Part shown: positions 48,614 through 56,521 of the stretch, piece by piece
Layout of the letters: every line of letters starts with the position of its first letter
Numbering within the stretch: position 1 is the first letter of the stretch
DNA from: Pseudomonas sp. CHM02
GTDB taxonomy: Bacteria > Pseudomonadota > Gammaproteobacteria > Pseudomonadales > Pseudomonadaceae
NCBI RefSeq assembly: GCF_000612585.1
Contig: NZ_JFCA01000019.1
Coordinates: 1-64,000, forward strand
DNA length: 64,000 nt
Reading direction: 5' to 3'
Program-made: the position numbers and the translations under genes
The notes under the pieces: generated by a model
Told to the model about the DNA's origin: nothing
Seen by the model: only the letters and a program-made list of their open reading frames with translations
Databases searched by the model: none

Positions 48614-48994
48614 ATGACCAAGACTGTTATCACCAGCGACAAAGCCCCCGCCGCCATCGGCACTTACTCCCAGGCGATCAAGGCGGGCAACACCGTCTAC
48701 ATGTCCGGCCAGATCCCGCTGGACCCAAAGACCATGGAGCTGGTGGAAGGTTTTGAGGCCCAGACCGTACAGGTCTTCGAAAACCTCAAGTCGGTGGCCG
48801 AAGCGGCCGGCGGCTCGTTCAAGGACATCGTCAAGCTGAACATCTTCCTCACCGACCTGAGCCACTTCGCCAAGGTCAACGAGATCATGGGCAAGTACTT
48901 CGAACAGCCGTACCCAGCCCGCGCCGCCATCGGCGTTGCCGCCCTGCCAAAGGGTGCGCAGGTTGAGATGGACGCGATTCTGGTCATCGAGTAA
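48614..48994 (+). CDS. ridA: RidA family reactive-intermediate deaminase
   Basis: A 126-residue RidA. It has the canonical motifs [21 protein letters not shown] and [22 protein letters not shown], with the arginine that binds the imine acid carboxylate. It hydrolyses 2-aminoacrylate and related imines. It closely fits the archetypal RidA group, unlike the more divergent homologue in the dad operon. It lies 40 bp after spoT with an AAGGAG ribosome site. Confidence 0.95.
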   Translation: MTKTVITSDKAPAAIGTYSQAIKAGNTVYMSGQIPLDPKTMELVEGFEAQTVQVFENLKSVAEAAGGSFKDIVKLNIFLTDLSHFAKVNEIMGKYFEQPYPARAAIGVAALPKGAQVEMDAILVIE

Positions 48995-49047
48995 AACACC
49001 CGGCGCAGCCCCCACAGGCTGCGCCGACTTCGTTTCAGAAGGATTTC

Positions 49048-49794
49048 ATGATGCGCAAAGCGCTTGTAGCCTCATCAATGCTCGCCCTGTTGCTCGGCGG
49101 CTGTGCCAGCAACCCTGCCGACCTGGATGTGAGCGGCACCTGGATCAACCAGGTCGCCATCGATGCGGCAGCCAAGGGCGGCCCTTTGCGCGAAGCCCTG
49201 CAGAGCTTTGGCCCGAACCTCGAATGGGAGGTCAATACCAAGGCCTCGCAGGCACGCTACTACAACGGTTTTGAAGTAGCGGAAGGCAAGCTGCTCGGTG
49301 AAAAATCCGGCGCCTGGAGCGTGGATTTCTACGGCAGCTCCGCCACCGAACTCAAGCGCAAAGGCAAACAACTGCTGCAAGTGGCCAATGACAACGAGCC
49401 TGAACAGCTGTTTGCCCGTGCCAAAGAGCCTGCGCCGGACGGCGCCCCCATCGGCGCCAACTTCGAGCGTGCGCTGTACGCGGCCTACATGGGCGGCGAC
49501 TGGAAGATCGCCGACGGCTTCGGCAGCGGCGCCATCGTACAGTTCCAGGCTAACGGCAAGGTCGCCGGCCTGCCAAATGTCGATCAGTACTCGTTGTGCC
49601 TGGCGGGTGACTGCGCCTCCATGAGCGGCGGCTACGACAGCATCTGGCTGCAACTCAATGGCCAGGGCAACCCGTGGATCTTCATCCGCAAGGGCAAGCA
49701 ACTGGAGATCTTCCAGGCGATCAATACCGCGCAGGCGGATGAAGTGCCCTCGTTTACGCCAGGCCCACGCCAGTGGCTGCTTGAAAAGCAATAA
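49048..49794 (+). CDS. Conserved lipoprotein of unknown function
   Basis: A 248-residue protein with a lipoprotein signal (lipobox LLLGGC at about 15-20). The mature part holds no recognised domain; DVSGTWINQVAIDAAAKGG and a DYS/QYSLCLAGDCASM segment with two cysteines are notable, and the rest reads as beta-rich, possibly lipocalin-like. It starts 53 bp after ridA and ends at a hairpin terminator. A homologue in this position is known in other pseudomonads as hypothetical. Outer-membrane anchoring is likely because residue +2 after the Cys is Ala. Confidence 0.8.
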   Translation: MMRKALVASSMLALLLGGCASNPADLDVSGTWINQVAIDAAAKGGPLREALQSFGPNLEWEVNTKASQARYYNGFEVAEGKLLGEKSGAWSVDFYGSSATELKRKGKQLLQVANDNEPEQLFARAKEPAPDGAPIGANFERALYAAYMGGDWKIADGFGSGAIVQFQANGKVAGLPNVDQYSLCLAGDCASMSGGYDSIWLQLNGQGNPWIFIRKGKQLEIFQAINTAQADEVPSFTPGPRQWLLEKQ

Positions 49795-49812
49795 GCAGCC
49801 GAACGCGCATCC

Positions 49813-49844
49813 AAATGTGGGAGCAAGCCCGCTCCCACATTTTT
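49813..49844 (+). terminator. REP-derived terminator
   Basis: AAATGTGGGAGC pairs with GCTCCCACATTT around AAGCCC and ends in a T-run. The arms are REP sequence that here serves as a terminator. Confidence 0.8.
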
Positions 49845-49853
49845 CACCGCATT

Positions 49854-50705
49854 TCAGCCTTTCAGGATCGCCGCGTAGCCTTCCCGGTAAGTCGGGTAAG
49901 TCGGCACCCAACCCAGCGCCTTGATACGCGCATTGCTGCACTGCTTGCTGCCAGCACGCCGCACACTCGCATCATCGGCCCACTCAGTCACACCCAGGTA
50001 CTCGCGCAACCAATCGACCACCTCGGCCAGCGGCGCAGGCGCATCGTCGACGCCGATGTAGACCTTGTCCAGCGAACCGCCCTTCTCCACATGCCGCAAC
50101 AAGAAGGCCAGCAAACCCGCTGCGTCATCCACGTGAATGCGGTTGCCATATAAAGGTGGGTCGATTGCCACGCGGTAGCCTTGTCGAACCCGGCTCAGCA
50201 GCGACTCGCGACCGGGGCCATAGATGCCAGTCAGGCGCACAACGCTCGCCGGGATACCGCTGTTGAGTGCGACGTGCTCAGCTTCCAGCATCACCTGCCC
50301 GGAATAACCCTTCGCTTGAGTCTCCGACGTTTCGTCGACCCACTCGCCATTCTGCTGCCCGTAGACACTGCTGCTGGATACAAACAGCAGGTGTCTGGGC
50401 TCCTGGCCGTAATCACCCAGCCACTCCAGCACATGTTTCAGCCCTTGTACGTAGGCGGCGCGATAGCCAGCCTCGTCGTGATCTGTCGCAGCCGCGCAGT
50501 ACACCAGGTAATCCACCCCGCCGATCGGCCAGGTGTCAGGGCAATCCTTCTTGAACAGATCGCCGGCAATGCCGATCACCCCCTCAGGGAGCCGTGAAAT
50601 ATCGCGGCGCAGGCCATGAACCTCCCATTCCGAGGCGAGCAATTGGCTAGCCAGCCGACTCCCCACATCGCCACATCCGGCAATCACAACAGAAGGCGCT
50701 GACAT
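49854..50705 (-). CDS. NAD-dependent epimerase/reductase, YeeZ-like SDR
   Basis: A 283-residue extended SDR-like protein. The N-terminal Rossmann motif is VVIAGCGDVGSRLA (about 6-19); FVSSSSVYGQQ and LTGIYGPGRESLL are the family's catalytic-strand and loop segments. It belongs to the YeeZ/YlbE-like group whose substrates are unknown. The start MSAPSVVIAGCG is used; MRSFV would add five residues. Convergent with the lipoprotein gene and divergent from exbB. Confidence 0.85.
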   Translation of the reverse strand: MSAPSVVIAGCGDVGSRLASQLLASEWEVHGLRRDISRLPEGVIGIAGDLFKKDCPDTWPIGGVDYLVYCAAATDHDEAGYRAAYVQGLKHVLEWLGDYGQEPRHLLFVSSSSVYGQQNGEWVDETSETQAKGYSGQVMLEAEHVALNSGIPASVVRLTGIYGPGRESLLSRVRQGYRVAIDPPLYGNRIHVDDAAGLLAFLLRHVEKGGSLDKVYIGVDDAPAPLAEVVDWLREYLGVTEWADDASVRRAGSKQCSNARIKALGWVPTYPTYREGYAAILKG

Positions 50706-50797
50706 CACAAAACTCCGCACTGAAAGGTCTAGGTTAGCCTTCGCAGATGACCGGCGGCTATAAAAAGGGCAAATAAAGTAACTGTATTACTTTAGTT

Positions 50798-50816
50798 AAC
50801 AAGAATTACTTGCAAT
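50798..50816. promoter_or_regulatory. Possible Fur box upstream of exbBD-tonB
   Basis: AACAAGAATTACTTGCAAT resembles pseudomonad Fur boxes of the AATGAGAATNATTTGCAAT form at 16 of 19 positions by hand comparison. It lies 78 bp before exbB, in an AT-rich divergent region where iron control would be expected. Confidence 0.5.
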
Positions 50817-50893
50817 AATAACCGCCCATTTGTCCCCGACTTCCCAAAGTCCGGTAGGACAATCACTCATTTTTTCTCTCAGGTCCGGCCAGC

Positions 50894-51874
50894 ATGACAC
50901 GTAATACAACCCCCGCTTCGCCAACCAAGCTTCACAGCCCATCCCGCGCCTGGCGCGCGATTGCTGCGCTGCTGTTCAGCGTACTGCTGGCACCGACCGC
51001 CGCCTTCGCTGACGCCACCGCGCCGGCCACCCCGGCTGCTGCCGAGCACAACACCGCCGCACCGGCAGCACCTGGCGCAGCGCCAGCCGCTACCGACCCG
51101 GCCCAGGCTGCTGACCCCGCCTCCGCCGACGACACCGGTGTAGTGCTGGAAGAAGACAACACCCTGGGCATGGCCCACGACCTGTCCCCATGGGGCATGT
51201 ACCAGAACGCTGACGTAGTGGTGAAAGCCGTCATGATCGGCCTGGCCATCGCCTCGATCATCACCTGGACCATCTGGATCGCCAAAGGCTTCGAGCTGCT
51301 GGGCGCCAAACGTCGCCTGCGCAACGAAATCGTTCACCTGAAAAAGGCCACCACCCTCAAGGAAGCCAGCGAAAGCGCGACCAAGAAAGGCACCCTGGCC
51401 AACACCCTGGTGCACGACGCGCTGGAAGAAATGCGCCTGTCGGCCAACGCCCGCGAAAAAGAAGGCATCAAGGAACGTGTTGCGTTCCGCCTGGAGCGCC
51501 TGGTGGCGGCCTGCGGTCGTAACATGAGCAGCGGCACCGGCGTACTGGCGACCATCGGTTCCACAGCACCCTTCGTCGGTCTGTTCGGTACCGTGTGGGG
51601 CATCATGAACAGCTTCATCGGCATCGCCAAAACCCAGACCACCAACCTTGCCGTCGTTGCTCCAGGCATCGCCGAAGCCCTGCTGGCGACTGCCCTGGGC
51701 CTGGTTGCCGCGATTCCCGCGGTGGTGATCTACAACGTCTTCGCCCGTTCGATTGCCGGCTACAAGGCCCAGGTATCGGACGCGTCGGCAGAAGTCCTGC
51801 TGCTGGTGAGCCGCGACCTCGATCACCTGCCTACCGAGCGCAGCTCGCAACCGCACATGGTGAAAGTGGGGTAA
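50894..51874 (+). CDS. exbB: TonB-system energiser ExbB
   Basis: A 326-residue inner-membrane protein. A signal-like helix (about 17-38) is followed by an Ala/Pro-rich periplasmic stretch (about 38-80), then the three helices of the MotA/TolQ/ExbB family (about 113-135, 218-245 and 262-285; TIGSTAPFVGLFGTVWGIMNSF, ATALGLVAAIPAVVIYN). The long N-terminal extension is characteristic of Pseudomonas ExbB1. With ExbD it uses the proton gradient to drive TonB and siderophore uptake. First gene of the operon. Confidence 0.94.
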   Translation: MTRNTTPASPTKLHSPSRAWRAIAALLFSVLLAPTAAFADATAPATPAAAEHNTAAPAAPGAAPAATDPAQAADPASADDTGVVLEEDNTLGMAHDLSPWGMYQNADVVVKAVMIGLAIASIITWTIWIAKGFELLGAKRRLRNEIVHLKKATTLKEASESATKKGTLANTLVHDALEEMRLSANAREKEGIKERVAFRLERLVAACGRNMSSGTGVLATIGSTAPFVGLFGTVWGIMNSFIGIAKTQTTNLAVVAPGIAEALLATALGLVAAIPAVVIYNVFARSIAGYKAQVSDASAEVLLLVSRDLDHLPTERSSQPHMVKVG

Positions 51875-51880
51875 TCGGCC

Positions 51881-52306
51881 ATGGGCCTGCATTTGAATCA
51901 AGGCGACGACGAACTCGTCGAGAACCACGAAATCAACGTCACGCCGTTTATCGACGTGATGCTGGTGCTGCTGATCATCTTCATGGTGGCGGCACCGTTG
52001 GCGACCGTGGACATCAAGGTTGACCTGCCCGCGTCCAGCGCCAAGCCGGCGCCGCGGCCAGAGAAACCGATCTTCCTCAGCGTCAAGGCGGACCAACGCC
52101 TGTTCCTGGGTGAAGAAGAAGTCAAGACTGAAACCCTGGGACCGGTGCTCTACGCCAAGACCCAAGGCAAGAAAGACACGACGATCTTCTTCCAGGCTGA
52201 CAAGGGCGTGGACTACGGCGACCTGATGAGCGTGATGGATGCCCTGCGGGCAGCCGGCTACCTCAAGGTAGGCCTGGTCGGACTTGAGACGGCAGCCAAG
52301 AAATGA
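51881..52306 (+). CDS. exbD: TonB-system energiser ExbD
   Basis: A 141-residue ExbD/TolR protein: a short cytoplasmic N-terminus, one membrane helix (VTPFIDVMLVLLIIFMVAAPLA, about 21-42) containing the proton-carrying Asp (D26), and a periplasmic domain. It follows exbB by 6 bp and overlaps tonB by 4 bp (ATGA). Confidence 0.95.
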   Translation: MGLHLNQGDDELVENHEINVTPFIDVMLVLLIIFMVAAPLATVDIKVDLPASSAKPAPRPEKPIFLSVKADQRLFLGEEEVKTETLGPVLYAKTQGKKDTTIFFQADKGVDYGDLMSVMDALRAAGYLKVGLVGLETAAKK

Positions 52307-53052
52307 TCACGACGCGCCACAAACTGACGCGTTATGGCACCAGCCTCGCCGTCGTACTGGGCGTGCATGCCGTCGCGATCGCGATCGCGCTTCATTGGTC
52401 AGCGCCGCACACGGTGCAGTTGCCACCGGCCGCCATGGTCATCGACCTGGCTCCGATGCCAGCCCCGCCGCCGCCGGCGCCGCCCAAGGTGGTAACGCCG
52501 CCACAGCCGCCTGCACCGGTAGAAGAGTTGCCTCTGCCGAAACTGGCCGAGGCCCCCAAGCCGACGATCCAGGTGCCCAAGCCGGTCAAGCCCAAACCCA
52601 AACCGCAGCCGCCCAAGCCGGTAGAGAAGAAGATCGAGCCGCCCAAGGAGAAACCCTCCGAGGACCCGCCGAGCGATGCTCCGCCGACCAACGCGCCGGC
52701 TGAAAAATCGGCCCAGCCCGTACCTGGCCCGTCGCCGCAGCAGGTCGCCGCCAAAGCGTCCTGGGAAGGCACCCTGCTGGCACACTTGCAGAAGTACAAG
52801 AAGTACCCGCCAGGCGCCCAGGCCCGTGGCAAGGAAGGGCTGAACCGCCTGAAGTTCGTGGTGGATGCCGACGGTAACGTGCTGTCCTACGAGTTGGTGG
52901 GCCGCTCCGGCAACGCCGACCTGGACCGCGCCACACTGGACATGATCCGTCGTGCCCAGCCGCTGCCCAAGCCTCCGTCGGACATGCTCAAAGGTGGCAG
53001 CATCGAGATCGTTGCACCGTTCGTGTACAACATCGAGAAACGCCGCCGCTAA
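52303..53052 (+). CDS. tonB: Energy transducer TonB
   Basis: A 249-residue TonB. An N-terminal membrane anchor (about 12-30, with the conserved SxxxH-like face VVLGVHAVAIAIALHW) is followed by a long Pro/Lys-rich rod (about 45-140) and the C-terminal TonB box-binding domain (AHLQKYKKYPPGAQARGKEGLNRLKFVVD, FVYNIEKRRR). It carries energy from ExbBD to outer-membrane receptors. Translationally coupled to exbD through ATGA. The first residue is encoded by ATG at 52303. Confidence 0.94.
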   Translation: MITTRHKLTRYGTSLAVVLGVHAVAIAIALHWSAPHTVQLPPAAMVIDLAPMPAPPPPAPPKVVTPPQPPAPVEELPLPKLAEAPKPTIQVPKPVKPKPKPQPPKPVEKKIEPPKEKPSEDPPSDAPPTNAPAEKSAQPVPGPSPQQVAAKASWEGTLLAHLQKYKKYPPGAQARGKEGLNRLKFVVDADGNVLSYELVGRSGNADLDRATLDMIRRAQPLPKPPSDMLKGGSIEIVAPFVYNIEKRRR

Positions 53053-53057
53053 GGATT

Positions 53058-53220
53058 GCGGGAGCCAGCTTGTGTGGGAGCTGGCTTGCTGTGGTGAGTG
53101 GGGCTTGCTGTGGTGAGCAGGCTTGCTGTGGTGAGCAGGCTTGCCCTGCGCTGGGCTGCGAAGCAGCCCTTTGGTTCCCGTCGGGGGACAAGCCCCCTCA
53201 CCACAGCAAGCCCACACATT
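53058..53220. repeat. REP-like region with tandem GCTTGCTGTGGTGAG units
   Basis: GCTTGCTGTGGTGAG occurs three times at 53084, 53103 and 53121, period 18-19 bp, and its inverse CTCACCACAGCAAGC once at 53197-53211. A GTGTGGGAGCTGGCTTGC REP arm lies to the left and CCCACACA to the right. It looks like a REPIN whose left half-arm was amplified, and it lies between tonB and oxyR. Confidence 0.8.
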
Positions 53221-53357
53221 TGGTCTCATCGCCTCAAATAATCCGCTTTTCAGCTAAATCCTCCGCACTCCTCGCTCAATCCCCACCAAAGTTCTGATAA
53301 CGTGCGTCTATCGATTGCAGCCGGTATGCTTGGCCCGCAACCTCATGGACGCCCGCT

Positions 53358-54278
53358 ATGACTCTTACAGAATTACGCTACATCGTTACCCTCGCCCAAG
53401 AGCAGCACTTCGGCCACGCGGCCGAGCGTTGCCACGTCAGCCAGCCGACGCTGTCGGTGGGCGTGAAGAAGCTTGAAGACGAACTCGGTGTGCTGATTTT
53501 CGAGCGCAGCAAAAGCGCCGTGCGCCTCACCCCGGTGGGCGAAGGCATCGTTGCCCAGGCCCAGAAGGTGCTGGAGCAAGCGCAGAGCATTCGCGAGCTG
53601 GCCCAGGCCGGCAAGAACCAGCTGACCGCACCGCTTAAAGTCGGCGCCATCTACACCGTCGGCCCGTACCTGTTCCCGCACCTGATCCCGCAACTGCACC
53701 GCGTCGCGCCGCAGATGCCGCTGTATATCGAAGAAAACTTCACCCACGTGCTGCGCGACAAACTGCGCAATGGCGAGCTGGACGCGATCATCATCGCCCT
53801 GCCGTTCAATGAAGCCGACGTGCTGACCCTGCCGCTCTACGACGAGCCGTTCTACGTACTGATGCCGGCTTCCCACCCGTGGACGCAGAAAGACACCATC
53901 GACGCTGGCCTGCTCAACGACAAGAGCCTGCTGCTGCTCGGCGAAGGCCACTGCTTCCGCGACCAGGTGCTCGAAGCCTGCCCAACCCTGACCAAGGGCA
54001 ACGACGGTGCCAAGCACACCACCGTGGAATCCAGCTCCCTGGAAACCATTCGCCACATGGTCGCTTCCGGCCTGGGCATTTCGATCCTGCCGCTGTCGGC
54101 GGTGGACAGCCATCACTACGCCCCCGGGGTGATCGAAGTACGCCCGCTCACGCCGCCGGTGCCGTTCCGCACCGTGGCGATCGCCTGGCGCGCCAGCTTC
54201 CCACGGCCCAAGGCCATTGAGATCCTCGCCGACTCGATCCGCCTGTGTTCGGTGGCCAAGCCGCCTGCCGCGAGCTAA
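53358..54278 (+). CDS. oxyR: Hydrogen peroxide sensor OxyR
   Basis: A 306-residue LysR-family redox regulator. The winged helix-turn-helix covers about 1-60 (FGHAAERCHVSQPTLSVGVKKLEDE) and the redox pair is C199 (GEGHCFRD) and C208 (LEACPT), which form a disulphide on oxidation by peroxide. Full length, with both cysteines at the E. coli positions. The recG start follows after 8 bp, the conserved oxyR-recG pairing. Confidence 0.97.
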   Translation: MTLTELRYIVTLAQEQHFGHAAERCHVSQPTLSVGVKKLEDELGVLIFERSKSAVRLTPVGEGIVAQAQKVLEQAQSIRELAQAGKNQLTAPLKVGAIYTVGPYLFPHLIPQLHRVAPQMPLYIEENFTHVLRDKLRNGELDAIIIALPFNEADVLTLPLYDEPFYVLMPASHPWTQKDTIDAGLLNDKSLLLLGEGHCFRDQVLEACPTLTKGNDGAKHTTVESSSLETIRHMVASGLGISILPLSAVDSHHYAPGVIEVRPLTPPVPFRTVAIAWRASFPRPKAIEILADSIRLCSVAKPPAAS

Positions 54279-54286
54279 GCAAGGGT

Positions 54287-56362
54287 ATGACTGAGCTGTC
54301 GCAGGTGTCGGTGACGGCACTCAAGGGTGTCGGTGAAGCCATGGCCGAGAAGCTGGCCAAGGTCGGCCTGGAGAACCTCCAGGACGTGTTGTTCCACTTG
54401 CCCCTGCGCTATCAGGATCGCACCCGCGTGGTGCCCATCGGCCAGTTGCGGCCCGGGCAGGATGCGGTGGTCGAAGGCACCGTCAGCTGCGCCGACGTGG
54501 TGATGGGCAAGCGCCGCAGCCTGGTGGTGCGCCTGCAGGACGGCACCGGTGGCCTGAGCCTGCGCTTCTATCATTTCAGCAACGCGCAGAAGGAAGGCCT
54601 CAAGCGTGGCACCCGCGTGCGCTGCTATGGCGAAGCCCGGCCCGGCGCCTCGGGCCTGGAGATCTATCACCCGGAATACCGCGCCATCACCGGGGAAGAG
54701 CCGCCGCCGGTCGACACCACGCTCACCCCGATCTACCCGCTCACCGAAGGCCTGACCCAGCAACGCCTGCGCCAACTGTGCATGCAGACCCTGACGATGC
54801 TCGGCCCAAAGAGCCTGCCCGATTGGCTACCTGTGGAACTCGCCCGCGACTATCAACTGGCGCCGCTGGACGATGCGATTCGCTACCTGCATCACCCGCC
54901 TGCCGACGCCGATGTCGACGAATTGGCCCTCGGCCATCACTGGGCCCAGCACCGCCTGGCCTTTGAAGAACTGCTGACCCACCAACTGTCCCAGCAGCGC
55001 CTGCGCGAAAGCATGCGCTCCCTGCGTGCGCCAGCGATGCCCAAGGCCACGCGTTTACCTGCGCAATACCTGGCCAACCTGGGCTTTGCGCCGACCGGTG
55101 CCCAGCAACGCGTCGGTAATGAAATCGCCTACGACCTCAGCCAGCAGGAGCCCATGCTGCGGCTGATCCAGGGCGACGTGGGCGCGGGCAAGACCGTGGT
55201 CGCCGCCCTCGCCGCCTTGCAAGCCCTCGAAGCCGGTTACCAGGTGGCGCTGATGGCGCCCACCGAAATCCTCGCCGAACAGCACTTCATCACCTTCAAG
55301 CGCTGGCTCGAACCGCTGGGCCTGGAAGTGGCGTGGCTGGCCGGCAAGCTCAAGGGCAAGAATCGCACGGCTGCACTCGAGCAGATCGCCGGTGGCGCAC
55401 CGATGGTGGTGGGCACCCACGCGCTGTTCCAGGACGAAGTGCAGTTCAAGAACCTGGCCCTGGTGATCATCGACGAACAGCACCGCTTCGGCGTGCAACA
55501 GCGCCTGGCCCTGCGCCAGAAAGGCGTCGGCGGGCGCATGAACCCGCACCAGTTGATCATGACCGCCACACCGATCCCGCGCACCCTGGCCATGAGCGCC
55601 TACGCCGACCTCGACACCTCGATCCTCGACGAGCTGCCGCCCGGCCGTACCCCGGTCAATACCGTATTGGTCACCGACACCCGGCGGGTCGAGGTGATCG
55701 AGCGGGTCCGCGGCGCCTGCGCCGAAGGTCGCCAGGCGTACTGGGTATGCACGCTGATCGAAGAGTCCGAAGAGCTGACCTGCCAGGCCGCCGAGACCAC
55801 CTTTGAGGACCTCACCAGCGCCCTCGGCGAACTCAAGGTCGGGCTGATCCACGGGCGAATGAAGCCCGCTGAAAAAGCCGCGGTGATGGCCGAATTCAAG
55901 GCCGGCAACCTGCAACTGCTGGTCGCCACCACGGTGATTGAAGTGGGCGTGGACGTTCCCAACGCCAGCCTGATGATCATCGAAAACCCCGAGCGCCTGG
56001 GCCTGGCGCAGTTGCACCAACTGCGTGGGCGTGTCGGCCGGGGCAGCGCCGCCAGCCATTGCGTGCTGCTCTACCACCCGCCGCTGTCACAGATCGGCCG
56101 CCAGCGCCTGGGCATCATGCGCGAAACCAATGACGGCTTTGTCATCGCCGAAAAAGACCTCGAACTGCGCGGGCCCGGCGAAATGCTTGGCACTCGCCAG
56201 ACCGGCCTGCTGCAATTCAAGGTCGCCGACCTGATGCGCGACGCCGACCTGCTCCCTGCCGTGCGTGATGCGGCGCAAGCGCTGCTCGAGCGCTGGCCGG
56301 ATCACGTCAGCCCATTGCTGAACCGCTGGCTGCGCCACGGCCAACAATACGGCCAGGTCTGA
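54287..56362 (+). CDS. recG: ATP-dependent DNA helicase RecG
   Basis: A 691-residue branch-migration helicase. Residues about 1-150 form the wedge/OB domain (VEGTVSCADVVMGKRRSLVVRLQDGTG), then superfamily 2 motifs: GDVGAGKT (about 298-305), IIDEQHRFG (DEQH box), MTATPIPRTL and QLRGRVGRG. RecG remodels stalled forks and Holliday junctions. The ATG at 54287 (MTELSQVSV) is used and has AAGGGT just ahead. It closes the oxyR-recG pair. Confidence 0.97.
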   Translation: MTELSQVSVTALKGVGEAMAEKLAKVGLENLQDVLFHLPLRYQDRTRVVPIGQLRPGQDAVVEGTVSCADVVMGKRRSLVVRLQDGTGGLSLRFYHFSNAQKEGLKRGTRVRCYGEARPGASGLEIYHPEYRAITGEEPPPVDTTLTPIYPLTEGLTQQRLRQLCMQTLTMLGPKSLPDWLPVELARDYQLAPLDDAIRYLHHPPADADVDELALGHHWAQHRLAFEELLTHQLSQQRLRESMRSLRAPAMPKATRLPAQYLANLGFAPTGAQQRVGNEIAYDLSQQEPMLRLIQGDVGAGKTVVAALAALQALEAGYQVALMAPTEILAEQHFITFKRWLEPLGLEVAWLAGKLKGKNRTAALEQIAGGAPMVVGTHALFQDEVQFKNLALVIIDEQHRFGVQQRLALRQKGVGGRMNPHQLIMTATPIPRTLAMSAYADLDTSILDELPPGRTPVNTVLVTDTRRVEVIERVRGACAEGRQAYWVCTLIEESEELTCQAAETTFEDLTSALGELKVGLIHGRMKPAEKAAVMAEFKAGNLQLLVATTVIEVGVDVPNASLMIIENPERLGLAQLHQLRGRVGRGSAASHCVLLYHPPLSQIGRQRLGIMRETNDGFVIAEKDLELRGPGEMLGTRQTGLLQFKVADLMRDADLLPAVRDAAQALLERWPDHVSPLLNRWLRHGQQYGQV

Positions 56363-56368
56363 TACGCC

Positions 56369-56416
56369 CTGTAGGCGCCGGGGGGGGACGCCTAGTTCTT
56401 GCCGGCGATAGCGCCC
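56369..56416. repeat. Disrupted REP element with a G-run
   Basis: The REP arm TGTAGGCGCCGG...CTTGCCGGCGATAGCG is broken by about 17 bp (GGGGGGGACGCCTAGTT), producing eight G in a row. No mirrored arm follows. Confidence 0.6.
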
Positions 56417-56521
56417 GAAAGCCGAGCCCCATAGCCAACCGCGTCACAAACCGCAGTTAGTCGACCAACATATGTATCAAGCTGGTTATACTTCGACGAC
56501 TGTAAGAAATTGGATCAGGCC

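Noticed and set aside
53058..53220. CRISPR array
   Set aside because: The repeats are only 15 bp, directly abutting with 3-4 bp between them, and look REP-derived; no spacers or cas genes.
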